Of a stretch of DNA of 64,000 nt, positions 32,282 through 42,345 are shown in pieces. Each line of letters opens with the position of its first letter. The first letter of the stretch is position 1. This DNA is from Antiquaquibacter soli (lineage in GTDB: Bacteria > Actinomycetota > Actinomycetes > Actinomycetales > Microbacteriaceae). The translations under genes were made by a program, and so were the position numbers. The stretch spans positions 84,057-148,056 of the forward strand of contig NZ_JAUQUB010000004.1 of assembly GCF_030580675.1 (NCBI RefSeq). The letters are read 5' to 3'. A model generated the notes under the pieces. That model saw only the letters and a program-made list of their open reading frames with translations. It made no database searches and was not told where the DNA came from.

Positions 32282-33207
32282 GCCCCACCCTCACCGACCG
32301 CTACGTGTCGGCCCTCACCCGGTTGCTGCCGGCGCGGCAGCGCAAAGACATCGCTCAAGAACTGCGCGCCTCGATCGCGGACGCCGTCGACGAGCGGCTC
32401 GACGCGGGCGCCAGCGAGCGGGATGCCGAGCGCGAGACCCTCGCCGAGCTCGGGGACCCCGTCCTCCTCGCCGCCCGCTACACCGATCGCCCCACCGCGC
32501 TCATCGGCCCGCGCTACTACGGGGACTACCGTCGGCTCCTCGGCGTCCTGACGACGATCGGCCCGGGCACCGCGATCGTCGTCACCGTGGCGCAAGTGCT
32601 CTACGCGGTGCCGCTCGGGCTCGCGCTGCTCGCGGGCGTCGGTGCGGGGCTCGCCGCGACCGCCGTGTCCGCGGCGGCGCTCACTGCGCTCTTCGCCGTC
32701 GTCGAGCGGCTTCCGCGCCGAGCGGAGCCGTGGGCGCCCGTGAACCTGCCGGAGGGCGGCGACAGCGTCGGCAGCGCGCTCGGCGGAATCGCGTTCCTCC
32801 TCGGGGTGGGGGCGCTCCTCGTGCTCTCGCCGTGGTTCACGACAGTCGTCGATCCCAGCGGCCAGGGCATCCCGGTGCTCTCCCCGGCACTGTGGCCGGC
32901 CTGGGCGCCGCTCATCGTGGGAGTGCTGGCACTGGCGATCGTGTTCGCCGTCGTCACGGAGTACGCCGGGTGGAGCATCCCGCTCGCCCTCGCCAACGCG
33001 ATCGTGGTCCTCGGCGGCTTCGGGCTCTTCGTCGTGGCAGCAACGAACGACCTGTTCCTCAACGCCGCCTTCTTCGACACGATCGGCTGGGGCGCCGGTG
33101 CGGCGGGCACGATCACCGTCGTGGTGATCGCCCTGCTCGGTGTCAACGCGATCGTCGAGACGATCGGCGGCTTCGTGAAGGCGCGCCGACGGGCGGCGGC
33201 GTCATGA
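32278..33207 (+). CDS. HAAS-domain integral membrane protein
   Basis: The 309-residue protein has an N-terminal helical HAAS (permease-prefix) domain of about 85 residues with R-L-L-P-A-R-Q-R-K-D-I-A-Q-E-L and E-R-E-T-L-A-E-L-G-D-P-V-x-L-A. This is followed by about six membrane helices (near 95-115, 118-138, 165-185, 200-220, 228-250, 265-290). The HAAS domain usually pairs with a PadR regulator, as here, where the genes overlap by 4 bases. Its task is unknown; PadR/HAAS pairs are thought to sense membrane signals. Confidence 0.8.
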   Translation: MSPTLTDRYVSALTRLLPARQRKDIAQELRASIADAVDERLDAGASERDAERETLAELGDPVLLAARYTDRPTALIGPRYYGDYRRLLGVLTTIGPGTAIVVTVAQVLYAVPLGLALLAGVGAGLAATAVSAAALTALFAVVERLPRRAEPWAPVNLPEGGDSVGSALGGIAFLLGVGALLVLSPWFTTVVDPSGQGIPVLSPALWPAWAPLIVGVLALAIVFAVVTEYAGWSIPLALANAIVVLGGFGLFVVAATNDLFLNAAFFDTIGWGAGAAGTITVVVIALLGVNAIVETIGGFVKARRRAAAS

Positions 33208-34160
33208 GGGCCGCGATCCGGGAGCGCTACGGCGACCCCCTCGACGTCGTGCGTGTCGTCGACCGACCCGAGCCGCAGCTCGAGCCCGACCGGGTGCTCG
33301 TCGAGGTGGCTGCGGGCGGGCTCAACTCCCTCGACTGGCGGCTGACGCGGGCGACGCCGCGGCTCGTGCGCGCCTCCGAAGGGCTTCGCGCTCCCCGCGA
33401 CCCCCGGCTCGGCGAGGACGTCTCCGGGACCGTCGTCGCCGTCGGCTCCGCCGTCACGCGATTCGCTCCCGGCGACCGCGTGTTCGGTCAGGGCAGGGGA
33501 GCCTTCGCGGAGCGGGTCGCGCCGCGGGAGAAGTTCCTCGCCCCCGCGCCCTCGGCGATCACCCTCGCGGATGCCGCCTCCCTCGCCGTCGCGGGGACGA
33601 CCGCGCTGCAGGCGATCCAGTTCGCGTCCGGCACGGGGCCGGGGCTCGGGCCGGGGAGCCGGGTCCTCGTGATCGGCGCGGCCGGGGGAGTAGGTACGTT
33701 CGCCGTCCAGCTCGCCGCGTCGACCGGCGCCGAGGTGACGGGTGTGTGCTCCGGTGCCAAGGCCGACTTCGTCCGGTCGCAGGGCGCCGCCCACGTGATC
33801 GACTACACCACGCAGGACATCGCCGGCGAGTACGACCTCATCGTCGAGCTCGCCGTCGCAGCTCCGCTGCGACGCACGGCATCGCTCCTTCGCCCCGGCG
33901 GCACCCTCGTCCTGTCGTCCGGCGACGGCGGAGCGCTGCTCGGGCCGCTCCCGCGCATCGCGGCCGCGGCGTTCGACCGCCGCATCCGCATGCTCGCCGC
34001 GCAGACGACGACCGACAGCCTGCTCGAGGTCGCCCGGCTCGTCGATGCGGGGGCGCTGCGACCGGTGATCACCGACCGTTACCCTCTCGAGCGCGCCGCC
34101 GACGCGATCGCCCACCTCGAGCGGGGCCACACGCTCGGCAAGGTACTCCTGGAGCCCTGA
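33204..34160 (+). CDS. NAD(P)-dependent alcohol dehydrogenase/quinone reductase-like (MDR family)
   Basis: The 318-residue protein is a medium-chain reductase: G-L-N-S-L-D-W-R near 40, G-E-D-V-S-G-T-V-V-A-V-G near 72, and the Rossmann loop V-I-G-A-A-G-G-V-G-T-F-A near 157. There is no catalytic zinc Cys/His set, so it is of the zinc-independent quinone oxidoreductase type. It probably reduces quinones or enones with NADPH. It is the third gene in the padR operon, overlapping by 4 bases. A hairpin terminator follows 4 bases after its stop. Confidence 0.86.
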   Translation: MRAAIRERYGDPLDVVRVVDRPEPQLEPDRVLVEVAAGGLNSLDWRLTRATPRLVRASEGLRAPRDPRLGEDVSGTVVAVGSAVTRFAPGDRVFGQGRGAFAERVAPREKFLAPAPSAITLADAASLAVAGTTALQAIQFASGTGPGLGPGSRVLVIGAAGGVGTFAVQLAASTGAEVTGVCSGAKADFVRSQGAAHVIDYTTQDIAGEYDLIVELAVAAPLRRTASLLRPGGTLVLSSGDGGALLGPLPRIAAAAFDRRIRMLAAQTTTDSLLEVARLVDAGALRPVITDRYPLERAADAIAHLERGHTLGKVLLEP

Positions 34161-34164
34161 GCGC

Positions 34165-34194
34165 GCGGCCCGGCGTCACGTGGCGCCGGGCCGC
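34165..34194 (+). terminator. Hairpin terminator between the padR operon and serA
   Basis: An 11-bp perfect GC-rich stem (34165-34175 with 34184-34194) and an 8-base loop TCACGTGG follow the stop codon. No T tract is present. Confidence 0.65.
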
Positions 34195-34206
34195 CCGCTC
34201 GCCCAG

Positions 34207-34212
34207 TAAAGT
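34207..34212 (+). promoter_or_regulatory. Putative serA promoter -10
   Basis: TAAAGT lies 57 bases before the serA GTG; the same hexamer precedes tRNA-Gln (42231-42236). The -35 is not clear. It implies a leader of about 50 bases. Confidence 0.35.
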
Positions 34213-34268
34213 GGCTTGCGTTGCGCGCGACACCGCGCCGCTCTCCGCTACTCGAAGGACTCGATCCC

Positions 34269-35861
34269 GTGGCCAAGCCGATCGTGCTGATCGCCGAAGA
34301 ACTCTCTCCCGCTACCGTCGAGGCGCTCGGCCCCGACTTCGACATCCGCTCCGTGGACGGCACCGACCGCCCCGCGCTGCTCGCGGCCCTCGCAGATGCC
34401 CACGCCATCCTCATCCGCTCCGCGACGACGGTGGATGCCGAGGCCATCGCCGCGGCGAAGCAGCTCAAGGTCATCGCCCGCGCCGGAGTCGGCCTCGACA
34501 ACGTCGACATCAAGTCGGCGACCGAGGCCGGCGTCATGGTCGTCAACGCGCCGACCTCCAACATCATCTCGGCGGCCGAGCTCACGGTCGGTCACATCCT
34601 CAGCCTCGCCCGGCACATCCCCGCGGCCCACGCGAGCCTCGCCGCCGGCACCTGGAAGCGCTCCGCCTACACGGGCGTCGAGCTCTTCGAGAAGACGGTC
34701 GGCATCATCGGTCTCGGCCGCATCGGCGCGCTCATCACGGCGCGCCTCCAGGCGTTCGGGATGACGGTGGTCGCGTACGACCCGTACGTCACGAGCGCGC
34801 GCGCCCAGCAGCTCGGCGTGACGCTATTGACCCTCGACGAACTCCTCGCCCAGTCGGACTTCATCTCCATCCATATGCCGAAGACCCCCGAGACCACGGG
34901 GATGATCTCGACCGACCAGTTCGCCCTCATGAAGCCGAGCGCGTTCATCGTCAACGTGGCTCGCGGTGGGCTCATCGACGAGGCCGCGCTCTTCACGGCG
35001 CTGAAGTCGAAGCGAATCGCGGGCGCGGGGCTGGATGTCTTCGTCTCGGAGCCCCCGACCGACTCGCCGCTGCTCGGGCTCGACAACGTCGTGCTCACGC
35101 CGCACCTCGGGGCGTCCACCGACGAGGCGCAGGAGAAGGCGGGAGTCTCCGTGGCCCGCTCGGTGCGCCTCGCCCTCGACGGCGAGCTCGTCCCCGACGC
35201 GGTGAACGTCGCCGGTGGCGTCATCGACCCGCAGGTTCGGCCGGGCATCCCGCTCATGGAGAAGCTCGGCCAGGTCTTCTCGGGGCTCGCCGACTCGCCG
35301 ATCACGAGCGTCGACGTCGAAGTGCGCGGTGAGATCGCCGACCTCGGGGTCGACGTGCTGAAGCTCGCCGCGCTCAAGGGCATCTTCTCGAACATCGTCA
35401 GCGAGTCGGTGAGCTACGTGAACGCGCCGCTGCTCGCTGAGGCGCGCGGCGTCTCCGTCCGCCTCCTCACGGATGCCACGAGCGACGAGTACCGCAACCT
35501 GCTCACCATCCGCGGCGCCTTGAGCGACGGGTCGCAGATCTCGGTGTCCGGAACGCTCACCGGCACCCGCCAGACCCAGAAGATCGTCGAGATCAACGGC
35601 TACGACGTCGAGGTCCCCATCGCGGAGCACCTCATCGTCATGGTCTACACCGACCGCCCCGGCATCGTCGCGGTGTACGGCAAGGAGTTCGGCGAGGCAT
35701 CCATCAACATCGCCGGAATGCAGATCGCGCGCCAGAGCGCCGGAGGGCAGGCCCTCTCCGTGCTCACCGTCGACTCCCCGGTGCCCGACGAGCTGCTCGC
35801 GAAGGTCGCCTCGGCGATCGACGCGAGCCTGCTGCGCGAGATCGACATCGTCGAGCCGTAG
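34269..35861 (+). CDS. serA: D-3-phosphoglycerate dehydrogenase
   Basis: The 530-residue protein is the long form of SerA, with a catalytic D-2-hydroxyacid dehydrogenase core, an intervening domain and a C-terminal ACT domain (about 455-530). The core shows R-A-G-V-G-L-D-N-V-D near 78, the NAD loop G-I-I-G-L-G-R-I-G near 145, and R-G-G-L-I-D-E near 234 with H of L-T-P-H-L-G-A-S near 281. It makes 3-phosphohydroxypyruvate, the first step of serine synthesis. The ACT domain suggests serine feedback. leuB follows after 40 bases. Confidence 0.95.
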   Translation: MAKPIVLIAEELSPATVEALGPDFDIRSVDGTDRPALLAALADAHAILIRSATTVDAEAIAAAKQLKVIARAGVGLDNVDIKSATEAGVMVVNAPTSNIISAAELTVGHILSLARHIPAAHASLAAGTWKRSAYTGVELFEKTVGIIGLGRIGALITARLQAFGMTVVAYDPYVTSARAQQLGVTLLTLDELLAQSDFISIHMPKTPETTGMISTDQFALMKPSAFIVNVARGGLIDEAALFTALKSKRIAGAGLDVFVSEPPTDSPLLGLDNVVLTPHLGASTDEAQEKAGVSVARSVRLALDGELVPDAVNVAGGVIDPQVRPGIPLMEKLGQVFSGLADSPITSVDVEVRGEIADLGVDVLKLAALKGIFSNIVSESVSYVNAPLLAEARGVSVRLLTDATSDEYRNLLTIRGALSDGSQISVSGTLTGTRQTQKIVEINGYDVEVPIAEHLIVMVYTDRPGIVAVYGKEFGEASINIAGMQIARQSAGGQALSVLTVDSPVPDELLAKVASAIDASLLREIDIVEP

Positions 35862-35889
35862 CCCGCGAGTCGGCGGCCCCGCGCCGCGA

Positions 35890-35895
35890 TAGCCT
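35890..35895 (+). promoter_or_regulatory. Putative -10 hexamer for leuB
   Basis: TAGCCT ends 6 bases before the leuB ATG. The intervening GGAGCC could act as a weak ribosome binding site if transcription comes from serA. Confidence 0.35.
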
Positions 35896-35901
35896 GGAGC
35901 C

Positions 35902-36945
35902 ATGCCCAGCACCCTCGATCTTGCAGTCATCCCCGGCGACGGAATCGGACCGGAGGTGATCGCCGAGGCACTCAAGGTGCTGCGATCGACCGGCGTGGAT
36001 GTCTCGACCACCGAGTACCCCTTCGGGGCGACCCACTACCTCGCCACCGGCCGCATCCTTGAGCAGGAGGACCTCGACGCGCTCGCGAAGCACGACGCGA
36101 TCCTCCTCGGCGCCGTCGGCGGCGACCCGCGCGACCCCAAGCTCGCTGGCGGCATCATCGAGCGCGGACTCCTGCTGAAGCTGCGCTTCGCGTTCGACCA
36201 CTACGTCAACCTGCGCCCCACGCGCATCTACCCGAGCGTCGCCTCCCCGCTCGCGAACCCCGGCGAGGTCGACTTCGTCGTCGTGCGAGAGGGGACCGAG
36301 GGCCCGTACGTCGGCAACGGCGGCATCATCCGCCGCGGAACGCCGCAGGAGATCGCCAACGAGGTGAGCGTCAACACGGCCTTCGGCGTCGAGCGGGTCG
36401 TGAAGTTCGCGTTCGACCAGGCCGAGAAGCGGCGCGGCAAGCTCACCCTCGTGCACAAGACGAACGTTCTCACCAACGCCGGTCAGCTCTGGCAGCGCAT
36501 CGTCCAGGCGGAGGCGGCCAATCACCCGTCCGTGGACTGGGACTACCTCCACGTCGACGCCGCGACCATCTTCTTCGTCACGGATCCTGCTAGATTCGAC
36601 GTGATCGTCACGGACAACCTCTTCGGCGACATCCTCACCGACCTCGCGGCCGCGATCAGCGGCGGCATCGGACTGGCGGCCTCGGGCAACATCAATCCGG
36701 ACGGCGCCTTCCCCTCGATGTTCGAGCCCGTGCACGGCTCGGCGCCGGACATCGCGGGCAAGCAGCTCGCGGACCCCACGGCCGCGATCCTGTCCGTCTC
36801 GCTCCTCCTCGCCTCCCGCGGCGAGCAGGAGGCGGCGGACCGGATCAGCGCCGCCGTGGAGGCCGACCTCGCCGCCCGAGGAGACGCCCGACGCAGCACC
36901 GCCGAAATCGGCGACGCGATCGCGGCAGCAGTAGCGCAGAATTGA
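35902..36945 (+). CDS. leuB: 3-isopropylmalate dehydrogenase
   Basis: The 347-residue protein has [12 protein letters not shown] near the N-terminus, [13 protein letters not shown] near residue 130 and the NAD/metal signature [10 protein letters not shown] near 239. It oxidatively decarboxylates 3-isopropylmalate in leucine synthesis. It lies between serA and ilvE, on the same strand, whereas leuCD are 23 kb downstream. It is the short actinobacterial form of LeuB. Confidence 0.93.
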   Translation: MPSTLDLAVIPGDGIGPEVIAEALKVLRSTGVDVSTTEYPFGATHYLATGRILEQEDLDALAKHDAILLGAVGGDPRDPKLAGGIIERGLLLKLRFAFDHYVNLRPTRIYPSVASPLANPGEVDFVVVREGTEGPYVGNGGIIRRGTPQEIANEVSVNTAFGVERVVKFAFDQAEKRRGKLTLVHKTNVLTNAGQLWQRIVQAEAANHPSVDWDYLHVDAATIFFVTDPARFDVIVTDNLFGDILTDLAAAISGGIGLAASGNINPDGAFPSMFEPVHGSAPDIAGKQLADPTAAILSVSLLLASRGEQEAADRISAAVEADLAARGDARRSTAEIGDAIAAAVAQN

Positions 36946-36971
36946 ATCCTTCCGTTCCTTAAGGACACCCC

Positions 36972-38078
36972 ATGAAGAACCTCCTCGCACCGGCGACCCT
37001 CGAGTTCGCCATCACCCCCAACGAGAACGCCCGCTCGGCCGCCGAGCACGCCGACATCATCGCGGAGCCCGGCTTCGGCAAGCACTTCACCGACCACATG
37101 GTCGACATCTGCTGGTCGGAGTGGGGCGGATGGCACCGACCGCGAGTCCAGCCGTACGGCCCCATCTCGCTCGACCCGGCGGCTGCGGTGCTCCACTACG
37201 CCCAGGAGATCTTCGAGGGGCTCAAGGCGTACCGCTGGGCAGACGGCTCGATCTGGTCGTTCCGCCCCGACGCGAACGCGGCGCGTCTGCAGCGCTCCGC
37301 TCGGCGCATGGCGCTCCCGGAGCTGCCCACCGAGTACTTCATCGAGTCGCTCAAGCAGCTCATCGCGGTCGACGGCCGCTGGGTTCCGTCGGCCCCCGAG
37401 ACGAGCCTGTACATCCGGCCCTTCATGTTCGCCAAGGAGGCATTCCTCGGCGTGCGTCCGGCGAAGAAGGTGAACTACTACGTGATCGCGAGCCCCGCGG
37501 GCGCGTACTTCCACGGCGGCATCGAGCCGCTCTCCATCTGGCTGTCGACGACCTACTCGCGCGCGGGCAAGGGCGGCACGGGCGCGGCGAAGACGGGCGG
37601 CAACTACGCCTCGAGCCTCGTCGCCCAGCAGGAGGCGTACGACCACGGCTGCGCCCAGGTGCTCTTCCTCGACTCCGAGGAGGGAAAGTACCTCGAGGAG
37701 CTCGGCGGCATGAACATCGTGCTCGTGAAGAAGGACGGCACGCTCGTCACCCCCGCGTCGGACAGCATCCTCGAGGGCATCACCCGCGACTCCATCCTGC
37801 AGCTCGCCGAGGACCGCGGCCACCGAGTGGAGCGCCGCCGCGTCAGCATCGAGGAGTGGCGCGAGGGCGCCGCGAACGGCGACATCGTCGAGGCGTTCGC
37901 GTGCGGCACCGCGGCGGTCGTGACGCCCATCGGGCTCATCAAGGCCGAGGACTTCGAGATCGGTTCGGCGGATGCACTACCGGGCGAGCTGACGATGTCG
38001 CTGCGCGAGGAGCTCACGGGCATCCAGTACGGCCGCGTCGAGGACCGGCACGGCTGGATGCTGCGGCTCGACGCCTAG
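36972..38078 (+). CDS. ilvE: Branched-chain amino acid aminotransferase
   Basis: The 368-residue protein is a class IV PLP aminotransferase of the BCAT2 type. Key segments are G-P-I-S-L-D-P-A near 58, [12 protein letters not shown], the PLP lysine in [10 protein letters not shown] near 202, and E-G-I-T-R-D-S-I near 269. It performs the last step of leucine, isoleucine and valine synthesis. An AAGGAC ribosome binding site precedes the ATG, 26 bases after leuB, so the two are likely cotranscribed. Its stop codon overlaps the convergent hydrolase stop in the palindrome CTAG. Confidence 0.94.
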   Translation: MKNLLAPATLEFAITPNENARSAAEHADIIAEPGFGKHFTDHMVDICWSEWGGWHRPRVQPYGPISLDPAAAVLHYAQEIFEGLKAYRWADGSIWSFRPDANAARLQRSARRMALPELPTEYFIESLKQLIAVDGRWVPSAPETSLYIRPFMFAKEAFLGVRPAKKVNYYVIASPAGAYFHGGIEPLSIWLSTTYSRAGKGGTGAAKTGGNYASSLVAQQEAYDHGCAQVLFLDSEEGKYLEELGGMNIVLVKKDGTLVTPASDSILEGITRDSILQLAEDRGHRVERRRVSIEEWREGAANGDIVEAFACGTAAVVTPIGLIKAEDFEIGSADALPGELTMSLREELTGIQYGRVEDRHGWMLRLDA

Positions 38079-38728
38079 GCCGACCCGCTCTCTGAGGCCC
38101 TCGAAGCGAACTCCGCGACGGCGTCGCCGATCGTCTCGAGGTGGTCCCGCTTCGAGAACCCGGACACGCTCTTGCGCGGCACGAGGCCGTGGTCGCCGTC
38201 GGGCAGCCACAGCACCTCGATGGCGGGGGAGAGCGTATAGCCCGCAACATCCGCAGGTGTGCCGAACTCGTCGCGCTCGCCCTGCACGATGAGGGTCGGC
38301 GTCCTCAGGTGCTCGAGGTGCGCGGTGCGGGTCTGCTCGGGCTTGCCCGGCGGGTGGAACGGGTAGCCGAGGCACGCGACGCCCTGCACGAGCCCGGCAT
38401 CCGCGGCGTGGTCGGCGACCATCGTCGCGACGCGGCCGCCCATCGACCGGCCGCCGATGAGGAGCGAGCCGCCACCGACAGCGGCGATCGCGTCGCGGTA
38501 CTCGCCGAGCAGCGTGTCTGCGCGCGGCGGCGGCTTGCGGGTGCCCGACCGACGCGCGGCCATGTATGCGAACTCGAAGCGGGCGACCCGGATGCCCCGC
38601 GCCACGAGCACGGCGGCGACGTCGTTCATCCCAGGGGAGTCCATCGGCGCTCCTGCGCCGTGGGCGAGCAGGATCGTCGTCGAGTACGAGTCGGGCACAT
38701 CCCACAGCAGCTCCGTCATGTCTTGCAT
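38075..38728 (-). CDS. Alpha/beta hydrolase, KANL3/TEX30-like family
   Basis: The 217-residue protein has [11 protein letters not shown] (oxyanion region), G-G-R-S-M-G-G-R with the nucleophilic Ser near residue 94, and a D-E-F-G-T loop plus a G-D-H-G-L near the C-terminus that supply Asp and His. This is the small alpha/beta hydrolase family related to KANL3/TEX30. The substrate is unknown. It is convergent with ilvE (4-base overlap of stop codons) and divergent from the FAH-family gene, 14 bases away. Confidence 0.78.
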   Translation of the reverse strand: MQDMTELLWDVPDSYSTTILLAHGAGAPMDSPGMNDVAAVLVARGIRVARFEFAYMAARRSGTRKPPPRADTLLGEYRDAIAAVGGGSLLIGGRSMGGRVATMVADHAADAGLVQGVACLGYPFHPPGKPEQTRTAHLEHLRTPTLIVQGERDEFGTPADVAGYTLSPAIEVLWLPDGDHGLVPRKSVSGFSKRDHLETIGDAVAEFASRASESGSA

Positions 38729-38730
38729 CG

Positions 38731-38736
38731 TAGGCT
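38731..38736 (+). promoter_or_regulatory. Putative -10 hexamer for the leaderless FAH-family gene
   Basis: TAGGCT ends 6 bases before the GTG at 38743. With only 14 bases between the divergent start codons, the two promoters must overlap the opposing genes. Confidence 0.4.
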
Positions 38737-38742
38737 CGTAGG

Positions 38743-39504
38743 GTGAAGATCGCGCGATTCTCCAGCCCCGGCAGCGACCCCCGGTTCGGCATCGTCGACG
38801 ACGACGAGGTGGTCGTCCTCCAGGGCGACCCGATGTTCGTCGGTTTCGAGACCACGGACGAGCGGCTGCCTCTCGCCGACGTCCGGCTGCTCGCCCCCGT
38901 CATCCCGCGCTCGAAGGTCGTCGCGGTGGGGCGCAACTACCGGGCGCACGCCGAGGAGCTCGGCAACGAGGTGCCCGCCGAGCCGCTGCTGTTCTTCAAG
39001 CCCAACACCTCCGTGATCGGACCGGGGGAGGCCATCGTCCTCCCGCCGCAGAGCGAGCAGGTCGACTTCGAGGGCGAGCTCGCCGTCGTCATCGGCGCGC
39101 TCGCGAAGAACGTGACTGCCGCAGACGCCGCGAGTGTGATCTTCGGCTACACCGTCGCGAACGACGTGACGGCGCGCGACCTCCAGGCGAAGGACGGGCA
39201 GTGGGCTCGAGCAAAGGGCTTCGACACCTTCTGCCCGATCGGACCGGTCATCGAGACCGAGTTCGTCGTCGGTGACCAGGTCATCGGTACACGGGTCAAC
39301 GAGCAGATCAAGCAGGCCGGGTCCCTCAAGGACCTCGTTCACTCGGTGCCCGCGCTCATCGAGTACATCTCCGCGGCCTTCACGCTCCTCCCCGGAGACG
39401 TGATCCTCACGGGTACTCCGGCGGGGGTCGGCCCGATCGTCTCGGGTGACAGCGTCGAGGTGACGGTGGAGGGCATCGGCTCGCTCACCAACCCCGTGCG
39501 CTGA
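38743..39504 (+). CDS. Fumarylacetoacetate hydrolase family protein
   Basis: The 253-residue protein matches the FAH-family hydrolase/isomerase core: V-A-V-G-R-N-Y-R-A-H near 66, F-F-K-P-N near 85, the metal-binding D-F-E-G-E-L near 109, then N-D-V-T-A-R-D-L-Q near 142 and T-G-T-P-A-G-V-G near 226. Members cleave C-C bonds in 2-oxo acids or act as oxaloacetate decarboxylases. In Microbacteriaceae this gene commonly stands between ilvE and gltX. The substrate is not known. Confidence 0.88.
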   Translation: MKIARFSSPGSDPRFGIVDDDEVVVLQGDPMFVGFETTDERLPLADVRLLAPVIPRSKVVAVGRNYRAHAEELGNEVPAEPLLFFKPNTSVIGPGEAIVLPPQSEQVDFEGELAVVIGALAKNVTAADAASVIFGYTVANDVTARDLQAKDGQWARAKGFDTFCPIGPVIETEFVVGDQVIGTRVNEQIKQAGSLKDLVHSVPALIEYISAAFTLLPGDVILTGTPAGVGPIVSGDSVEVTVEGIGSLTNPVR

Positions 39505-39526
39505 TCCCGCACGGGTGACGCGGCCC

Positions 39527-39532
39527 TAGACT
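39527..39532 (+). promoter_or_regulatory. Putative -10 hexamer for gltX
   Basis: TAGACT ends 8 bases before the ATG at 39541. No ribosome binding site is evident. Confidence 0.35.
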
Positions 39533-39540
39533 TGAGCGCG

Positions 39541-41016
39541 ATGTCTGCGCCATTCTCCACCGCCACCGGGTCCGATGTCCGCGTCCGGTTCTGCCCTTCG
39601 CCGACCGGAACCCCGCACGTCGGCCTCATCCGCACCGCCCTGTTCAACTGGGCCTACGCCCGCCACACGGGCGGCACGATGGTGTTCCGCATCGAGGACA
39701 CGGATGCCGCGCGCGACAGCGAGGAGAGCTACCTGCAGCTCCTCGACGCGCTGCGCTGGCTCCGGATCGACTGGGACGAGGGCATCGACGTCGGCGGGCC
39801 CCAGGCGCCGTACCGGCAGTCGCAGCGCACGGACATCTACCTCGACGTGATCGAGAAGCTGAAGGCATCCGGCCACCTCTACGAGTCGTTCGTCACTCCC
39901 GAGGAGATGGAGGCGCGCAACCGCGCGAACGGCCGCGACCCGCAGCAGGGCTACGACAACTTCGAGCGCGACCTCACCGACGAGCAGCGCGCCGCCTACC
40001 GCGCCGAGGGGCGTCAGCCGGCGCTGCGGCTGCGGGTGCCGGACAGCGACCTGAGCTTCACCGACCTGGTTCGCGGCGAGATCACCTTCCCGGCCGGGTC
40101 GTTCACCGATTTCGTCGTGGTGCGGCCGAACGGCGCGCCGCTCTACACATTCGTGAACCCGGTGGATGACGCGCTCATGGGCATCACCCACGTCCTCCGC
40201 GGGGAGGACCTCCTGTCGTCCACGCCTCGGCAGATCGCGCTGTACTCCGCGCTCATCGAGATCGGGCTGACCACGTTCATCCCGCGCTTCGGCCACCTGC
40301 CCTACGTGATGGGCGAGGGCAACAAGAAGCTCTCGAAGCGCGACCCCGAGTCGAACCTGTTCCACCACCGCGACCGCGGCTTCATCCCGGAAGGGCTCGT
40401 CAACTACCTGGCCCTCCTCGGCTGGTCGCTCTCTGCGGACCGCGACGTGTTCTCCATCGAGGAGCTCGTCGCCGCGTTCGACGTGGAGAGCGTCAACCCG
40501 AACCCGGCACGCTTCGACGTCAAGAAGGCCGAGTCGATCAACGGCGACCACATCCGCCTGCTCTCCGCTGACGATCTCGCCGAGCGACTGGAGGCGTACC
40601 TGCCGGGCCTCATCACGACCGATGAGCGCCGTCAGAAGCTGCGGGATGCGACGCCCCTCGTCCAGGAGCGCATGCAGCTGCTCGGCGAGGCGCCGGGCCT
40701 GCTCGGCTTCCTCTTCACCGCGGACGACGACCTCGTCGTCGAGCCCGACGCGCTCCCGGGCCCCGAGGGCGCCGAGGTCCTCGACGCCGCATTGCGCGTC
40801 CTTCCGGGTCTCGACAGCTTCGGACACGCGGCCATCGAGGAGGCGCTGCGCGCCGAGCTCATCGACACCCTCGGTCTCAAGCCGCGGGTGGCATTCGGTC
40901 CGCTGCGGTCCGCGATCTCCGGTCGACGCATCAGCCCGCCGCTGTTCGAGTCGATGGAGCTGCTCGGCAAGGAGTCGACGCTCAAGCGCATCGAGAGGCT
41001 CCGGGCGCAGCTGTGA
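39541..41016 (+). CDS. gltX: Glutamate--tRNA ligase
   Basis: The 491-residue protein is a class I synthetase with the HIGH-like [13 protein letters not shown] and the K-L-S-K-R motif near residue 264, and the F-R-I-E-D-T-D segment. Rossmann and anticodon domains are complete. It charges tRNA-Glu and, in most actinobacteria that lack GlnRS, also tRNA-Gln as the first step of Glu-tRNA-Gln amidation. The tRNA-Gln gene 1.2 kb downstream is thus a fitting neighbour. An in-frame TTG at 39532 is less likely than the ATG. Confidence 0.96.
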   Translation: MSAPFSTATGSDVRVRFCPSPTGTPHVGLIRTALFNWAYARHTGGTMVFRIEDTDAARDSEESYLQLLDALRWLRIDWDEGIDVGGPQAPYRQSQRTDIYLDVIEKLKASGHLYESFVTPEEMEARNRANGRDPQQGYDNFERDLTDEQRAAYRAEGRQPALRLRVPDSDLSFTDLVRGEITFPAGSFTDFVVVRPNGAPLYTFVNPVDDALMGITHVLRGEDLLSSTPRQIALYSALIEIGLTTFIPRFGHLPYVMGEGNKKLSKRDPESNLFHHRDRGFIPEGLVNYLALLGWSLSADRDVFSIEELVAAFDVESVNPNPARFDVKKAESINGDHIRLLSADDLAERLEAYLPGLITTDERRQKLRDATPLVQERMQLLGEAPGLLGFLFTADDDLVVEPDALPGPEGAEVLDAALRVLPGLDSFGHAAIEEALRAELIDTLGLKPRVAFGPLRSAISGRRISPPLFESMELLGKESTLKRIERLRAQL

Positions 41017-41684
41017 TGGCGGCGCGGAGGAGGCCCTGGCTGGCGTGGCTGCCGGCCGTCATCCTCTCCGTCGTGATCGTCGGCGTGCTCGTCGTCGCGG
41101 GGGTCCTCCTGCAGGGCGGGCTGGGCAAGCCGACGCCGAAGCCCACCGAGGGCCAGGTCACCGACCTCAACTGGTCGAGCTTCACCGAGACGGGGCTCGA
41201 CTACATCCGTTCGTCGCGCGACGTGCGCATCGACCTCTCGCGACCGCCGGTGGAGGCGGCAGCGATCGGACTGGACCCGGATGCGACGCTCGTCCTCGAG
41301 CGCATCGACAACCTCGACGTCCAGCTCGACTACGACCTCATCCTCAACGGCGGCGGCGAGGCGCCGGGCGGTCTCCGACTGACGGCGTCGGAGATCCGCA
41401 TCACGACGGCGGGCGGACTCGTCACGCGCGTCGAGGCGGACCTCGTCGACGTGCTGCCGTTCCGCCAGGCGCTCGATCGCTTCGAGCGGGAGTCGGCGAC
41501 CTCGGGGTGGACCCTCGATCGAGACGCCATCTTCGCCATGGTCGAGGAGGCGACCCGGGCGGGGGAGCCCTACGAGGTCGCCGTCGGGCCCTCGGACCGC
41601 CTCGGTCTCGCCCTCTCGGCGACGGCATCGTGCGACACGAGCGGCTATTGCGCCCTCACCTACTCGGCAGCGCCGGTCGGCTGA
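41013..41684 (+). CDS. Membrane-anchored protein of unknown function downstream of gltX
   Basis: The 223-residue protein has a basic N-terminus, one membrane helix (about 13-37) and an extracytoplasmic domain of about 180 residues containing two cysteines near the C-terminus (C-D-T-S-G-Y-C) that could form a disulfide. I recognise no family. The GTG at 41013 overlaps the gltX stop by 4 bases; the adjacent ATG at 41016 is an alternative start. Coupling to gltX is likely conserved only by operon structure. Confidence 0.65.
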   Translation: MMAARRRPWLAWLPAVILSVVIVGVLVVAGVLLQGGLGKPTPKPTEGQVTDLNWSSFTETGLDYIRSSRDVRIDLSRPPVEAAAIGLDPDATLVLERIDNLDVQLDYDLILNGGGEAPGGLRLTASEIRITTAGGLVTRVEADLVDVLPFRQALDRFERESATSGWTLDRDAIFAMVEEATRAGEPYEVAVGPSDRLGLALSATASCDTSGYCALTYSAAPVG

Positions 41685-41694
41685 CGCTGCCATC

Positions 41695-42210
41695 ATGGTG
41701 AGCATGATCATCCGGGATGCCACGCACGCCGACCTCGGCGCGATCCTCGAGATCCACAACGCCGCGATCCGCGACTCACTCGCCATCTGGACCGAGGAGG
41801 AGGCGGACCTCGCGGACCGGGAGGCGTGGCTCGCCGATCACGAGGCGGTCGGGCATCCCGTTCTCGTCGCGGAGGTCGAGGGCCGCGTCGCCGGTTACGC
41901 CGCGTACGGGCCGTGGCGTTCCAAGACGGGCTACCGGTTCACCGTGGAGAACTCGGTGTACGTGCACGACGACTTCCAGCGCCGCGGCATCGGTCGGGCG
42001 CTGATGGTCGAGCTCATCGAGCGGGCTAGGGCGGCGGGCATCCACGTCATGGTCGCGGCGATCGAGGCGGGCAACGCGGGCTCGATCGCCATGCACCGCG
42101 CGCTCGGTTTCGAGGAACCGGTGGTGCTCCGCGAGGTCGGCACCAAGTTCGGTCAGTGGCTGGATGTCGCGTTCCTGAGGCTCGAGCTGAGCTCAGGCCC
42201 GCCGATGTGA
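41695..42210 (+). CDS. GNAT acetyltransferase, phosphinothricin acetyltransferase-like
   Basis: The 171-residue protein has I-R-D-A-T-H-A-D-L-G-A-I-L-E-I-H-N at the start, V-E-N-S-V-Y-V near 80, and the acetyl-CoA loop R-R-G-I-G-R-A-L near 98, followed by G-N-A-G-S-I-A-M-H-R-A-L-G-F. This is the PAT/YncA branch, which acetylates small amines such as methionine sulfoximine or phosphinothricin. ATG codons at 41695 and 41704 are both possible. Confidence 0.85.
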   Translation: MVSMIIRDATHADLGAILEIHNAAIRDSLAIWTEEEADLADREAWLADHEAVGHPVLVAEVEGRVAGYAAYGPWRSKTGYRFTVENSVYVHDDFQRRGIGRALMVELIERARAAGIHVMVAAIEAGNAGSIAMHRALGFEEPVVLREVGTKFGQWLDVAFLRLELSSGPPM

Positions 42211-42267
42211 CGAGCGCGTCCCGCGTGCGCTAAAGTAGACAGTCGGTCCGGCCTCGGCTGGAACCGG

Positions 42268-42339
42268 TGGGGTATGGTGTAATTGGCAACACGGCTGATT
42301 CTGGTTCAGTTGTTCTTGGTTCGAGTCCAGGTACCCCAG
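42268..42339 (+). tRNA. tRNA-Gln, anticodon CTG
   Basis: The acceptor stem TGGGGTA/TACCCCA (42268-42274, 42332-42338) and the anticodon loop TTCTGGT define a 72-nt tRNA-Gln reading CAG. The discriminator is G and CCA is not encoded. A TAAAGT hexamer (42231-42236) upstream is a candidate -10. A terminator follows 6 bases after the 3' end. Confidence 0.95.
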
Positions 42340-42345
42340 CAAAGC

